Source: Pollenia angustigena (taxonomy: Eukaryota; Arthropoda; Insecta; Diptera; Polleniidae). Taken from it: DNA of 64,000 nucleotides. A program made the position numbers and the translations under genes. This document shows, piece by piece, positions 20,870-32,136 of the stretch. The stretch covers positions 228,779,803 through 228,843,802 of the forward strand of contig OV884059.1 of assembly GCA_930367215.1 (NCBI GenBank). Reading direction: 5' to 3'. The notes below the pieces were generated by a model that was not told where the DNA came from, did not search any database, and was given only the letters and a program-made list of their open reading frames with translations. Within the stretch, counting starts at the first letter, position 1, and every line of letters begins with the position of its first letter.

Positions 20870-21670
20870 AAGGCAAGAGTAGTGCACGGCGGATTCAATG
20901 ACGAACCATTCCATACGCTATCAGGAGTCAAGCAAGGATGCTTGCCGTCACCATTACTCTTTGTGGTGGAACTAGATATAAAACTGGAGAAAGTATCAGT
21001 GTAACAGAGGGGGATACTACCATCGAGGGTTAACGAAAGCTTGGAAGATCTGGACTTTGCAAGGCGAACTTAATAGACTTGCGTCAATGGAAGCAAGTAA
21101 ATGACAAAGTATCAATATGGATTAGACGAAAGTTTGCACCAGTAGGAGCCACCGAACTCCACCTTTCACTTTTAACAAAACGACAATGGAAAACGTGACA
21201 AAAATTTGCTACCTTGGAAGCATAATTACCTCAGATAGCGGTGTTAACAGTGGCGTAGAAAGCAGAATCCACAAGGCATGGGTTGCAAGCATACGACCTT
21301 GTAATATATGGAGCTCCAGTGAACATTCCCAAATGACAAAGGTATCGGTCGATGATGCTTGCCTAAAATTAGTTCATACTGTTATACGGATCTGAAACAT
21401 GGCATGTCGTATCAACGATAATCAAACGAAAACTGCAGAGCGTCACAAACAGGTGCTTGCTAAACATATTTAAGATTTGATGGCCGAGGAGAATCTCAAA
21501 AAATGTGCAACAAAACAAATAATCTGCGGGGCGGAAGAAGGCGCAGTGAACCTAAATTAATTTGGAAAAGAGTAATAATCAACGAAACTTGTCAATCTTT
21601 TAACGAATTAAGATATTGAGCATTAGATAGAAAACGATGGCGATTGTTTGTACGAAATCTAATTAACTGA
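20870..21670 (+). pseudogene. Second endonuclease-RT LINE, 3' half
   Basis: The plus strand encodes VVHGGFNDEPF, SGVKQGCLPSPLLFVVELD (RT motif B, about 20913-20975), a truncated LEDLDFA where the YADD motif should follow, CYLGSIITSDSGV, SRIHKAW, then (after frame changes) GSETWH and the C-terminal WKRVI...RKRWRLFVRNL. The order fits the RT-to-3'-end portion of the LINE type at 3345-6091. The active-site Asp pair of motif C is lost. The 5' truncation is normal for LINEs. Confidence 0.7.
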
Positions 21671-22029
21671 AGGAATACGATAATAATAACAAAAGGAGAC
21701 TCATGCGCAATATCTTTAAAAGTTATTAAACAACATTAAAAATGAATAAATCCCTAAAAAGGAATTGAAAATTCCCCGAAATTTGTGGAAATTTTCTGGC
21801 GAGACATTTTGGGAAGTGTTCTGCAAATTTAGCACTTAGCGACATCAAATGGCACTAAAAACTTGCCATTTTATAATGGTAAAAGATTTCTTAAAAAATC
21901 TTAAGCCGCAGTACTAAGCGTTATTAAAATGCGGAATTCAAAGGATATGGCATGCTTTTAACAAATGGTTTGTGGCTTAAATAACTTAAATGGTATTTTG
22001 AAAGATAAATATTTCGTTTTTTACAATTT

Positions 22030-22440
22030 TTCATTCCACGAAATAGTGTAAACAATGAAAGTCGAATATTGTTTCAATAAATCTTCACTCAAAACTGCAG
22101 CTGAAGCACATCGATTGCTCAGTAAAGCTTTTTCTAAATAGGATTCATCGATTTCAATATCCGAGAGAAGGCGTGCGTGGTAAAAAAGTAATGATTTTAA
22201 CATGGAAGACAAAGATCGCCCAGGTTATCCGAAAAAGTTTGAAAATTGGATCACATATTTAATAAAGATTGTGGCAAGGTCAAGGGAAATTCGCGAAATC
22301 ATTGAGAGCCAACTAAGCAGCAATTTTAAAATGATTGCAAGCAGATTCGCCTAAATGCAAAGAAATTGTGTGTTACATGAGCTGAAGTCGGGAGACGTTG
22401 AAAGACCCAAATGCCAAAAATGCTGCTTAAATATCATAAA
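22030..22440 (+). pseudogene. Mariner transposase DNA-binding-region fragment
   Basis: The plus strand reads KTAAEAHRLLSKAFSK, a linker, then MEDKDRPGYPKKFENW (from about 22203) and, after a stop, VLHELKSGDVERPKCQKC. These correspond to the helix-turn-helix, the ED.DR.G.P.KFED linker and the (V)PHEL-x-x-x-DVERR motif of mariner transposases. Stops and one poly-A tract (22437-22453) end it. The DDD catalytic domain is absent. Confidence 0.7.
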
Positions 22441-22454
22441 AAAAAAAAAAAATT

Positions 22455-22915
22455 AAGTAATAACCCAGTAAAAAATGTGCTCCAAAAGGAGCAGGTTTTG
22501 TGTATGAATTCATACCACAAATAACTTCAAACCTGCTGATGGGATGCCTGATTTTTGTATGGGGTGTTCCCGGTTTGGAGGACTATTTTCTGCTGACAAT
22601 AAGCGCTTCTTTTAACATGCAAACAAAGCACTCCTAAAGTGCTTTTAAGGGGCTTACTATATTAACATATTCATTAATGTTTTGCTTTGACTTTTGTTTA
22701 AATGCCTTTTTCCAATCATTTTCGCATATTTTTTTATTTTTTTTCGGTTTGCAACCTTCTTCATTGCCAGCACTAAAATAGCAGCTTTTTTGTATATTTT
22801 ATTCTATTTCATTTACTGCTTTATAAAAGCTCTTTTATTGAAGCGCTCGATTATGCGCTTTTTCTCTTAAGTGTTTAAAAAAACCCAAATGTTTTTCACT
22901 TTGAATGTATCGAAT
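22455..22915. other. No gene; short inverted motifs
   Basis: TGCTCCAAAAGGAGCA, GCACTCCTAAAGTGC and similar small palindromes occur. No flanking inverted repeats or coding motifs were recognised. Confidence 0.35.
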
Positions 22916-22919
22916 CATC

Positions 22920-23720
22920 TCGCCAAGGCAAAACGACGTATTTGGTGCTGCCAGAAGGGTATCATCTATTATAATCTATGGAAGAGAATCACATAGATGC
23001 AGATGGTCGATCTTAACCAACACACCCAGGTTGCAGTTTGAGAACATAATCGAGCATGATAATATACTCGCTCCTTGTTAAAGAGCAGGAGCTATCTTAC
23101 CTGCTACATCTACATCTGTTGAGTAGCAAAACTACCTATGGATGATCTTCCCACAAGCCGAACTCTCCCATAAGTTGTGAAAAATCTGAATTTTAGTGGG
23201 ATTTTCAGGATATCCCTTTCCGCGACTTTGAAAGGTAAACAACAACCACCATTTGATCCCCAAAAGTATCTTTTCAACGTTGAAGCAAAATTTCCGCAAA
23301 GAAAATCTTCCTGAAAGATAGAAAGCATTTCCCGCAAGATGCTTAGTAAGGGAGGCCTCATAGCCAGTACAGTGCAGTGCCATTGGGGGCTGCTGACTCC
23401 CGTAGCTGCAGACAGGAACTCTGGTCAGCCACGATCGCAAGAGATCGTGAAGATCTCCTGATATGTGTAGATTTGAGATATTTGGCGACAGCTGATCTTC
23501 CAGGAGGATGTATGTAACATCAAAAGGTGAAATATCCTAAAAATTATCCCTACAAACCCTCGAGGGATCAAATTTAAGCTGCCAAATCGAGCTCCGAAGA
23601 TCACAAGGGACCTCCACCGAAACACCAACACCTTAACACATACTTTTAAAGATAGAGTTGGCCCAAACCCGCTATTTGCGAACAAATTTAAAGCCGTCAT
23701 ATTCCATCATGTTGCGCTCG
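22920..23720. other. GC-richer coding-like island, unidentified
   Basis: This stretch has visibly more G and C than its surroundings and longer open frames on both strands. On the plus strand a frame ending near 23720 encodes KFKLPNRAPKITRDLHRN and FKDRVGPNPLFANKFKAV. Minus-strand frames (23110-23440, 23425-23700) have no known motif. Base composition suggests a decayed element body, perhaps a LINE or LTR element, but I do not recognise it. Confidence 0.35.
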
Positions 23721-24168
23721 CCTACATATTGCATAAAACCAATTAAAAGCTGTATAGAGAAAAGTATTTGGGAAGTTTTTCTTCACCTGCCTTATGTTTA
23801 GTTCTTGCCCATTCCGACTACAACTTGTCTTTCTGGATGCTGAATGCTTTTAGTGGAATTTCTTCACTTTAGAACAGGTATTTCGTTCTTTATACCAAGA
23901 GTTTTTTTGTTGCGAAACTACGAACCATTTCGTGCAATGAACGTGCAATTTATAAAACTTCGTACAGGCGGAGGTCAGATCTTACAATGTTGTCATTAAA
24001 ATTTCCTAAAAATGTCTTGCAAATTTGTGAAGATTGTAAGCTCATTTTTATTAGGCAGATGTTTAAATTTAATGCATCTGACAATGGCATCATTCTCCAA
24101 AAAATATTTCTATTGGCAACGCTGCTTAAAATATTGTGAGATCTGACAATCGTCTGTACAAAGCTTGA

Positions 24169-24341
24169 AGGCTCAGTTAGCCGGGAGTAACAGTAACGTT
24201 TCAAATCAGCTGCTTCATTTTGTTGTACATATGTATGTAAAGCACATAGAAAGATTATAGTTAGCAGTAAGATGTTACATCTCATTTACATACTTTTTTA
24301 CGGTCAGGTTAAGTTACTGTTATTCCTTGCTAACTGAGCCT
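24169..24341. mobile_element. AGGCTCAGTTAGC MITE
   Basis: AGGCTCAGTTAGCCGGGAGT is matched by the complement of ATTCCTTGCTAACTGAGCCT, and the pairing extends through AACAGTAAC. The flanks TGA and TAA are a TWA-like duplication with one change. The terminal motif is shared with 707-1100. A minus-strand frame (23950-24285) with a hydrophobic start overlaps its left arm and is rejected as a gene. Confidence 0.65.
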
Positions 24342-24900
24342 TAAGGCATGGATTTCAGTTAGTGTGTATTTATAATTGCTACATAAGTAGGCTTTACATG
24401 ATTAAATAATAATAAAAATTTATTTTAGATCACTTTTTTCCTCTTCATCTCTCTCTGTGAACACAAAACAAACATAAATGTCTGCTAGTAAAATCACGCC
24501 AGTCAATCAACAACTCTGTTATGGAATATAAAGAATGTGGTTTGGATTTATCCATCCGTCAACAAACATCAGCCAACAAAAAAAAAAAAGTTGTCTTACA
24601 AGACGCATAATCATTAATGCGTAATTTTGTTTCCATTTTTTTTAAATGTTTAGCCGCAAGTAAATAAATCCTTTTCATGATTTTCTACTTTTTTTGTTTG
24701 TAAATTTTAATGCAAATGTCTAATAAAGACAACAATTTTAACAATTGAGGTAAAAAAGTTAAAACAATGTTACGAGTTGATGCTGGAACTTAAATAAACA
24801 AAACCAATTAATAACCAGTTGTGGCTACGATTGTCGTCATTCAGCATTAGTTGTTCATCAATAGGGGCTGAAATTATATGTAATTGCTTGTTTTTTCTTA

Positions 24901-25165
24901 GTGCTGGTTCACACAGGTCAAGTTTACTTGAACAGTTTTATTTAAATTTTCTTTTGAACTTGCGTTCACGTTCATCCACAAAATTAATTTTTGTTTTCTT
25001 TTCCTTCAACTTTGTAGCTTTTTATTATATTACGGATGAAAAAAGAAAAGAAAAATACAAAACTGACTGGTACGGTCAAGTATGTACCCCTTTCCATTCT
25101 CTTTACCCCTCTCTCCTAAAAGCTCGAGACTTGAAGAGTCAAACTTGACCTGTGTGAACCAGCAC
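24901..25165. mobile_element. TTCACAC-type MITE, perfect TTA duplication
   Basis: GTGCTGGTTCACACAGGTCA is matched by TGACCTGTGTGAACCAGCAC, and the arms continue AAGTTT. TTA lies on both sides (24898-24900, 25166-25168). The right half has the pyrimidine tract CCCCTCTCTCCTAAAAG also found at 9020-9233. The frame 24819-25148 crosses it and is not a gene. Confidence 0.85.
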
Positions 25166-25277
25166 TTAAACATTTATTTATTCGAATGAGATTTTTTGCT
25201 TGTAAATGTTATTGGTTTATTTGTGATTTCATTTGAATATTTTATTTTTAATGTAATTTTGATATATCGTCGGTCAC

Positions 25278-25425
25278 AGGTTGACAACTCTTAACTCGCA
25301 AAAAAATCGAATTGGAGTTTTGATGCCAAAAGACTGTGTTTTACAATATTGGACTCTCATAAATTACAATCATAATGAAAAGTAAAAATTTTCAAATTAG
25401 TAGGTCAGTTACGAGTTGTCAACTT
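25278..25425. mobile_element. Small GTTGACAACTC inverted-repeat element
   Basis: AGGTTGACAACTCTTAACT at the left and the complement of GTTACGAGTTGTCAACTT at the right flank about 110 bp. The element is short and non-coding, with no target duplication seen. Confidence 0.45.
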
Positions 25426-25602
25426 AAAAATATCAGCTAAAATTTTATAATAAATCATCAAATCCCGTTAAACACAAAAAAGAAAATAATTTGTTTATTC
25501 TCATAAAAAGACTTGACCGGTATATTTTATTCTTGCAAGAAAAGGTAAGTTTATCTGATGCTTGATAATGAGATATTAACTTTTGTTATTTTAAGATATT
25601 AA

Positions 25603-27192
25603 AATGAATTCTGCCGATAATGGAGTTGACTTAGATCAATGCCGTAATAATGAAAGTTTGACGGTTATGGAATCATTGGACTCAAGTTGTGATGAAATGG
25701 ATAAAAGTGCGTTAAAAAAAACGGAAGGGGTTTCATAATAAAGCAAAATGGAAAAAGACATTAACTAAAAACTAGGAGAATCGGGTAAATTATATACTGG
25801 ATGACAACGACATGAAAATTCTTGTAACAAAAACAATGTACACTGAAAAAGTTTTCTTCACAGATCCAATGAAATTTACATTAAAATTCAACCTATGTAA
25901 CCTTTCATTGGATTAATGAAGGATTAATAAAATTAATGACAAAATTTTCATTGAGTTTATGAATCCTCATTGAAAAAATGGATAAAATAAACGTTTGTCA
26001 TTAAACTAATGCAAAATTTGCATTGATTTTATAAAACATTTCATTAATCCAATGAAAGGTTACATAGGTTGAATTTTAATGTAAATTTCATTGGATTTGT
26101 GAAGAAATTTTTTTCAGTGTACATCGCCCAGAAAGACAGATAAAGCCTACATGTCATTCAGAATATTGCCGAGAGTCAAAATCACGCCATTGCCAAAGTT
26201 TTACACAGAAAGATCGTGAATGTCAATATATTTTAATTATTTTGGAATATTACATGGAAAGAAAAGCGAATTTTCGTGGTTAATTCGTGTCAGTGGTCTA
26301 CATGCTAACAGCCTATAAAGAGTACTGCGAATCTTGTAAAGATAAGACTATAAGTCCAATGTTCCGTACGTCATTTGACAATATTATAAAAAAAACATAT
26401 CTTGACACTTGCTTAAGCTACTCCAAAATACCAAATATCTGAAAAAGAGTACAACAAACATCAAAACAATAAGGTAAAAGCACGACTGGAATAAGACAAA
26501 AACAAATCAATTGATAGCGAATGCGTATTTTTTGAACAAGAAGTTCAGCGGTGAAGGTATGTCCTTATATTCGAGCAAGTAGCGCTTATTAACGAAGGCA
26601 ATAATTTAACCATAATTTTACAGCGTATACGAACCCCCTTCAAAATCTGTAAAATGTTACTGGTTTCTGAGGTGAATGCAGATACTCAGTCATCAGTTTT
26701 TCCAGCTTGCAATGGAATATCTAAATGATTTTGTAAAAAATTCTGGATGCACGTATCAGAACAGAAATTCTATTTTGTCGAATGCTCTTTTAAATTTAAG
26801 TGTCTAAAATAATGCAAATTTGTATCAAAAATTCAAAGTTGACAGGGTGCATGCTACAATAGAAAATGCAATGAAAAAATACGATGGAATTCACATTCCT
26901 TCACAATATGCTAAAATCACAAGAGCAGCTCGAAAGACTCCATACGAGGCAATATTATTAAACTTCGACTTCTTGAAAAAATATGACTATCCCAAAGTTA
27001 TGAAGTACAACAGTATTAGACCTGGCAAGAAAAAGGGAGATCCATGTACAACCGATATTAAAGCGCTACTCCATAATGGTACCATATAATATAAACTTGA
27101 TTTTACAGAAAATAACTATGAAATTCTTTCAGTAAGACCCAAAAAAATAGCACTTCCTATATTAACTTACGACCAACTTTTTAAAAACCGCT
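25603..27192 (+). pseudogene. Decayed insect transposase-like gene
   Basis: From the ATG at 25603 (MNSADNGVDLDQCRNNES) the plus strand carries scattered pieces of one protein in shifting frames: WKKTLTKN, DDNDMKILVTKTM, YKEYCESCKDKTISPMFR, EYNKHQNNKVKARLE, then a longer open part (26820-27089) with VHATIENAMKKY, PSQYAKI, KYNSIRPGKKKGDPCTTDIK and YKLDFTENNYEIL. The order SVHSTIE-like, SIRPGKK-GDP, DI-ALL, YKL matches the C-terminal half of a family of large, uncharacterised transposase-like proteins common in insects. I know the pattern but not an accepted name. The segment that would hold the middle acidic residues is mostly deleted. A MITE interrupts it at 25841-26119. Confidence 0.5.
25841..26119. 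mobile_element. 279-bp MITE with 80-bp inverted repeats, TA duplication
   Basis: Both ends begin CACTGAAAAA and continue through TTTCTTCACA, ATCCAATGAAATTTACATT and AACCTATGTAACCTTTCATT with very few differences over about 80 bp. TA flanks it (25839-25840, 26120-26121). TA targets fit Tc1/mariner-type (Stowaway-like) MITEs. High arm identity suggests a recent insertion. Removing it rejoins the transposase-like remnant. Confidence 0.85.
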
Positions 27193-27226
27193 AAAATTAA
27201 CTTAACTTAACTTAACTTAAATTAAC
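27191..27226. repeat. (TTAAC)n pentanucleotide repeat
   Basis: There are about six consecutive AACTT/TTAAC units. A similar short (AACTA)n run is at 30540-30563. Confidence 0.8.
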
Positions 27227-27352
27227 CATGTATGTAGGTATGTATTTACTATTGTAAAAAAGCATATAAATTTACATATTGTCTAACAATTTGCTGAAAA
27301 AGCATATTTGTGCATATTTTTTGTTTTATGACAATCAAAAGATTAGAAGAAA

Positions 27353-27392
27353 TACAGTCAGAGTGCTATATTCGGCTGCGACAGTGTGATTT
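27353..27392 (-). repeat. HINE 3' hairpin fragment
   Basis: CAGAGTGCTATATTCGGCTGCGACAG retains only the terminal AGAGTGCTATATTCGGCTG of the HINE 3' end, in reverse orientation; the hairpin is broken. Confidence 0.5.
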
Positions 27393-28094
27393 TCCTTAGC
27401 CATATTAATAACAATAGACTACTTTATTACCAAAAAAAAAAATTTGGTGTCCGTATCTACGCTCTAATGTTTTAGAAAAACTAAAAAGAAATTGCAGGCG
27501 CTAACCTGATGACGCAAAAACAATGTTAACTTTTTTTTTATCGAATATAAATAGAATAAAAAAAACATTGTAACGGTAAATTTCCGGCACATGATTTCTT
27601 TTCCAGATTTAGTGCATACAGTGACGAGTTAAAACGCCAAAAAGTATACGATATTGCGCGAAATTATCGTATATGCCAATTTTATTGAAATTGTGTTTTT
27701 GATGCAATCTTGTTCTACATTCAAAGAGACGTCACCTGACAAAATATTGTAGGTGAATTCCACTTCGTTGCTACAAAAATTGAATATATATTTTCATTTT
27801 GATATTGCAATCGAAAGCAGAGAAAAGTAGGAAAATGGCTGTCCTGTAAAATTTGGGTTTTCTAACATACGATAAATTCGCGCAAAGGGGTCGATATTAA
27901 TAGCAACAACAACAACAAGAGCAAATATAACAAGCTCATAGGGTGCTTACCTGGTGACACGCAGTGTATAAATATAAGAACATAAAAGCATTTTTATTTA
28001 TAAATAGAAAAACATTTTTAATAGAAAGCTTGTTTCATACGCGGTGTGTAAGATGGCGTAAGATGGCCGTTTTGCTGAAACTACATGTAGTCCA
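27393..28094. other. No recognisable feature
   Basis: AT-rich, with a (CAA)n tract near 27905. No coding motifs or paired ends were seen. Confidence 0.4.
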
Positions 28095-28400
28095 GGGGGC
28101 TACTCTCTATTGCGATGCGAAAGCAATTTCGATGCGAAATCTAAATGCCAACTTGGTACTCTGTATCACTTTCGCAAAATTTTTTGAAAATGAAGCAATA
28201 CTGGCAATAATTGACAATAATGAAATGCTTAAATATGTAAAAATATTTGAAATTGGAAAATTTTAATAAAATAAATAGTGTTGATTTGCGAAAAGAAAAA
28301 ATTAATAGATGCGAAAGACAAATGCGCAAACGCATTAAAGAGTACCAATCGCTTGATTTGCTACCATTTTCTTTCGCATCGCAATAGAGAATAGCCCCCC
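28095..28400. mobile_element. GGGGGCTA MITE with TTGCGATGCGAAAG arms
   Basis: GGGGGCTACTCTCTATTGCG is matched by the complement of CGCAATAGAGAATAGCCCCCC; both arms continue ATGCGAAAG. The element is 306 bp. Several dispersed GATGCGAAA motifs occur inside. Frames at 27964-28266 and 28141-28335 overlap its arms and are not genes. Confidence 0.8.
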
Positions 28401-28558
28401 AGATCCATGACGTCGAGTTGAGTCTACAAGAACTCCGTTATCATGTGCCTATAACGAATACCATTCACAGTCACTGCAATTTCGGTCTCATATTCTAAAA
28501 AGTTCACATTCAGACAGACATTATTGAAAATTTCATAAATAGAATTAGGTATGTTTAA

Positions 28559-28751
28559 GTCTGAGTTCATACGGCTCATGTCTTATTGACAAGTTTCTTC
28601 CTTGTTCTTCTTTGAACATGAATATGCGTTCAAATGATTCATGTCATGTTGACGACATGTTTTTTATTTTGTATAGTCGTGCGTATGCATGTGCCCTTTT
28701 TTGATAAAGTAGCAATCCTGTCAATAAGACATTAGCCGTATGAACACAGAG
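28559..28751. mobile_element. TTCATAC-type MITE, TAA duplication, copy A
   Basis: GTCTGAGTTCATACGGCTCA is matched by the complement of AGCCGTATGAACACAGAG. The arms continue TGTCTTATTGACA. TAA is on both sides (28556-28558, 28752-28754). A longer sibling lies at 42643-42905; the first 100 bp are nearly the same, including GAACATGAAT and TCAAATGATTCATGTCATGT. Confidence 0.8.
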
Positions 28752-29084
28752 TAAGCAATAAATAAAAAAAAAGAATGCAATCCAAATCCATTTCCGATTA
28801 AATAAAATAAATCAAAATTATTTTACGGTCGCAATTCCAAGAATGGAAACGGTTGAACTAGAACAATTAATAATTTTATAATATTGAATGCAAATCAGCA
28901 ATTTTGCGAAATGCTGATTTTAGATAATTAAACATTGGCATAAGACTCATTTTTATCATAAAAATAATCAATAAATCAGTTGGTAACAATCCCAAGAACG
29001 GTTCGGTTCTCCTAAAGTCTTTTCTTTTCTTTGGTATTTTATTTTAGTTTACTTTTTAAAAACTTATTTAAGTACAGATAATAC

Positions 29085-29215
29085 AAAATTCCTGACCAAA
29101 ATCCGCACCAGACAGTTGCTCGTTGTGGGTGCTTCTGTGCCTCATGCATGAGGATTTTCTGAGCCCCAAATTCGAAAATTGGAAATGCGCTTCATCGGAG
29201 AAGATTACCTATTTT
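29085..29215 (-). pseudogene. Mariner (rosa-like) catalytic-core fragment
   Basis: The minus strand encodes IFSDEAHFQFSN, then, in another frame, HPQRATVWCGFWSG. FSDEAHF carries the first catalytic Asp of mariner transposases, and HPQR-TVWCG is the conserved strand that follows. The same pair of motifs occurs in the larger rosa-like copy at 38238-39060. It is only about 40 codons with a frameshift. Confidence 0.6.
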
Positions 29216-30900
29216 TTTTTTTTTTTTGAAAAATTGGCATTAACTTTAGTTTGCTCCATTGGAATAAAATTTCACAATTATAACATATTGTTCTTTCGTT
29301 AAGCGCTCTATTTTTAATAATCGAAATCATAGTAGGTACCTATAATAAGTACCAGGTATGTTCATTAGCGAGAATTTTCATTATTAACCCATGTAATGTC
29401 AAATTAATTTATTTGATTTTTGACGCTTGTTTTAATTTTTTTCCATATTTTCTTTTGTTTGAAGTAATATGGGTTTTGAAATTGAGAACAAAATTTCTAA
29501 TGACTATACGTTGTACTTATTCTACCACGATCGGAATAAAAATATGTGACAGCTGCCAAATTTCAGAGTTGCCACTTCTGCAAGAAAAGTTACACTAAAT
29601 ATAAAAGGACACTTTTAGTGAGAAAAAAACAACTTCAAAAGTTTATTCTTATCATTCTTATATGGAACTCCTCGCATATGGTTTTGTTTCATCAGTTTTT
29701 CTTTTTATATTAAATGCATATTCTTTTCTAAAACAAACATATTTGTAACTTTTTGTTGCCCATTTTATGAGTACAATTTTCCATTAATAAGTGCATTAAA
29801 ATCCGGCCCCCAGTCATCATTATAAAGGTTCCATTTTGGCTGGTGTATGTTTGGTCTTTGTATTTTTCAGTCTTTCTTTAAAATTTTGACATTTTACTTA
29901 ACGTTATGATGTTACTTTGATCGCATTTTATTGAAAGTATTGATTTAATTTGTCTGTTTTAGTTTACAAAAGTGGTCCTGTGGTCTTGTTTGATACAAGT
30001 CATTGGTTTTTTTTGTTATAACATTTATTTCTTTTTTGTACAGAATTTGTACAAAGAAACAATTGACCCGGTTCGGTTTAAACATTTTTGGTTAAGAATT
30101 GAAATAAGACTGTGGCAAAAAGGAAAAAGTGCTTAAGTCTATATTTTGGTTTTAAAGGGAAGCAATTTTAAACTTTAAAGATGATTTTTTAAAAGTTACT
30201 CCTATTCTAATATCTATCTAAGAAGGATTTAGTTTTGAGAATTTGTTTTCATTCAATTTTATTTACAATCTATCAACGATAAGATAATAAGCAAATTTTA
30301 TGAAATTTGAGAAAATTTAAGGTTTTTTTAATACATAGAAAAGTTCTTAGTGAAATTGGCTAGCAAACCCCGTTTGAAGCTGTTCTGGGTTAAACTAAGC
30401 AAGAGAGTAAGAAATGCGCAACGATTTACCCAAAACAGCAAAACAATTGACATTGGCCCTTTAAACACTAAGCCACAGATATAATCATCACTTCTATGCG
30501 GTTATAGTTTTTTTTAAATATTCCTAATGTCACACATCGAAACTAAACTAAACTAAACTAAAGATTTTTTTCCAATTCTTATTGCACATTGAAAATAGAT
30601 AAGCAAAAATTCATTTTGCTACAACTTCCTGAAAAATCGTACAAAATAATTGAAAGTTTGCTCATGTGTACTTTTGAACGTGAAGACCTTAGCTTAGCGG
30701 TGCCATTAACTAAAATTTAGCTTAAGTCACAGATATATGTACACATGTTTGGCACACAGTGGTGCTGACTTTAAAAGAATAGCTAGAAAATATAAAGAAT
30801 ATATAAAACCAATCTGTGTTAAATAAGGGATCCCAAATTAAAAATACAGTACTGGAATTTGAACTATTGCACTGGTCTAAAAATTTGAAAAACAAATGGA
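29216..30900. other. AT-rich stretch, no gene recognised
   Basis: No coding motif, paired terminus or RNA gene was seen. A small frame at 29413-29598 is motif-free. The A-run at about 29215-29230 marks the edge of the mariner fragment. Confidence 0.45.
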
Positions 30901-30915
30901 CTGCAGAAACGAAGC

Positions 30916-31560
30916 ATGTTTTTTTTAATTAATCTGGGTGCGCTGAATTCGAATCTGGCATGTATCACGTCAAAACTCATGCGGATTGGCACTATCAACT
31001 CAACTCCTCTTTCACTACATGGAGCCGTAATTAACGACGTTGACTCTTTCTGCTATCTGGGTAGTCGCATTTCGAAGGATGGCGGTTCTGGTATGGACAT
31101 AACGGACCGCATCAACAAATCCAGAGTCGCATTCCACTCGCTAAATAAAGTCTGGCAAGCGAACAACATTTCTATACCCCAAAAATTTTAATATTTAATT
31201 GTAGTGTTAAATCCGTCTTACTATACAGGTGTACTACATGGAGCATAGCGCAAACCACACTATGAAAGCTGCAAACATTTGTGAATCGTTGCCTTAGACA
31301 ATTTATGCGCATATTCTGGCCACATTGGGTGACTAATGAACAACTTTTGTACTTGGCCAAATGTGTACCGATTGAGGTAGAAATCAAACGTCGAAAGTGG
31401 TCTTGGATTGGCCATACTACGTAGGCCGAGTAATGATTTCTGCAGAGATGCACTCGATTGGAATCCGCAAAGTTACCGCCTGCCCGGTCGCCCGCGAAAC
31501 TCTTGGCTCAGGATGTTAAGAAGAGAAGTCGAAAGCTGCAACGGACGCCCTATGTTCAAA
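30916..31560 (+). pseudogene. Third endonuclease-RT LINE, post-RT and C-terminal part
   Basis: The plus strand encodes CYLGSRISKDGGSGMDITDR, a following NKSRVAFHSLNKVWQ stretch, then in shifted frames FVNRCLRQFMRIFWP, a KRRKWSWIGHT motif, ALDWNPQ, and GRPRNSWLRMLRREVE. This is the same post-RT region (YLG-x-x-x-x-x-DGG, thumb, WIGHTLR, GRP-x-x-WRR) as in the LINE at 3345-6091, whose equivalent thumb portion is deleted. Frame changes occur near 31190 and 31420. It is 5' truncated and the RT core is absent. Confidence 0.7.
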
Positions 31561-31626
31561 ATGAACTTTTATATAATTAAGCGATATGTACAATATCAAT
31601 CTATTTATATAAATAAAAGGACATAT

Positions 31627-31883
31627 GAGGGGCTTAAAGCACAAGGGGTTTAAGTGCCTTTTTTTTTAAATTGAGTTTACATATGCAGTTATAGGTGAAG
31701 TTCGGAGAAGTTGTTCAGAGCACAAGAAGTGAATGTAGGATTCTCATCCGGACGCTAGATATGGTGAACAATTCAAGCACTTGACATTAAAATACCTGCT
31801 TCCCTTTGGGCACAAGCGAAACAAACGCTTTTTTCTCATAATTTAACAAAAGTCACTTGAACCCCTTGTGCTTTATGCCCCTC
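31627..31883. mobile_element. GAGGGGC MITE
   Basis: GAGGGGCTTAAAGCACAAGG at the left is matched by CCTTGTGCTTTATGCCCCTC at the right; the arms continue GGTT(T/C)AAGTG. It is 257 bp, with AT repeats at both flanks, so the target duplication cannot be defined. Confidence 0.75.
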
Positions 31884-32012
31884 ATATATATATATATATA
31901 TATATCACGTCTTCTTCATTTTTTATCGCATGCTGACAGTTGTGTAAAACAGTCAATACTGACACTATAATTTAACAATTATTTATTTGACAGAAGCCCA
32001 CTATCATTCTAA

Positions 32013-32133
32013 CGGCCATTTTCACCAAGTTCGGTTGTAATTAACTATTGGTTATAGCTGTCAAAACATATTGGTAACCGGAACTTCAATTGAAAGTTAG
32101 TTTTAACCGGTGAAAACTTGGTGAAAATGGCCG
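32013..32133. mobile_element. 121-bp MITE, perfect TAA duplication
   Basis: CGGCCATTTTCACCAAGTT is matched by AACTTGGTGAAAATGGCCG. TAA is on both sides (32010-32012, 32134-32136). An internal AACCGGAACTTCAATTGAAAG arm also pairs. Its end resembles GGCCCGTTTTCAC of the element at 43913. Confidence 0.85.
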
Positions 32134-32136
32134 TAA

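Noticed and set aside
23950..24285. Minus-strand frame with signal-peptide-like N-terminus
   Set aside because: It overlaps the left arm of the MITE at 24169-24341, which supplies part of the N-terminal region, and the rest has no motif or conserved Cys pattern.
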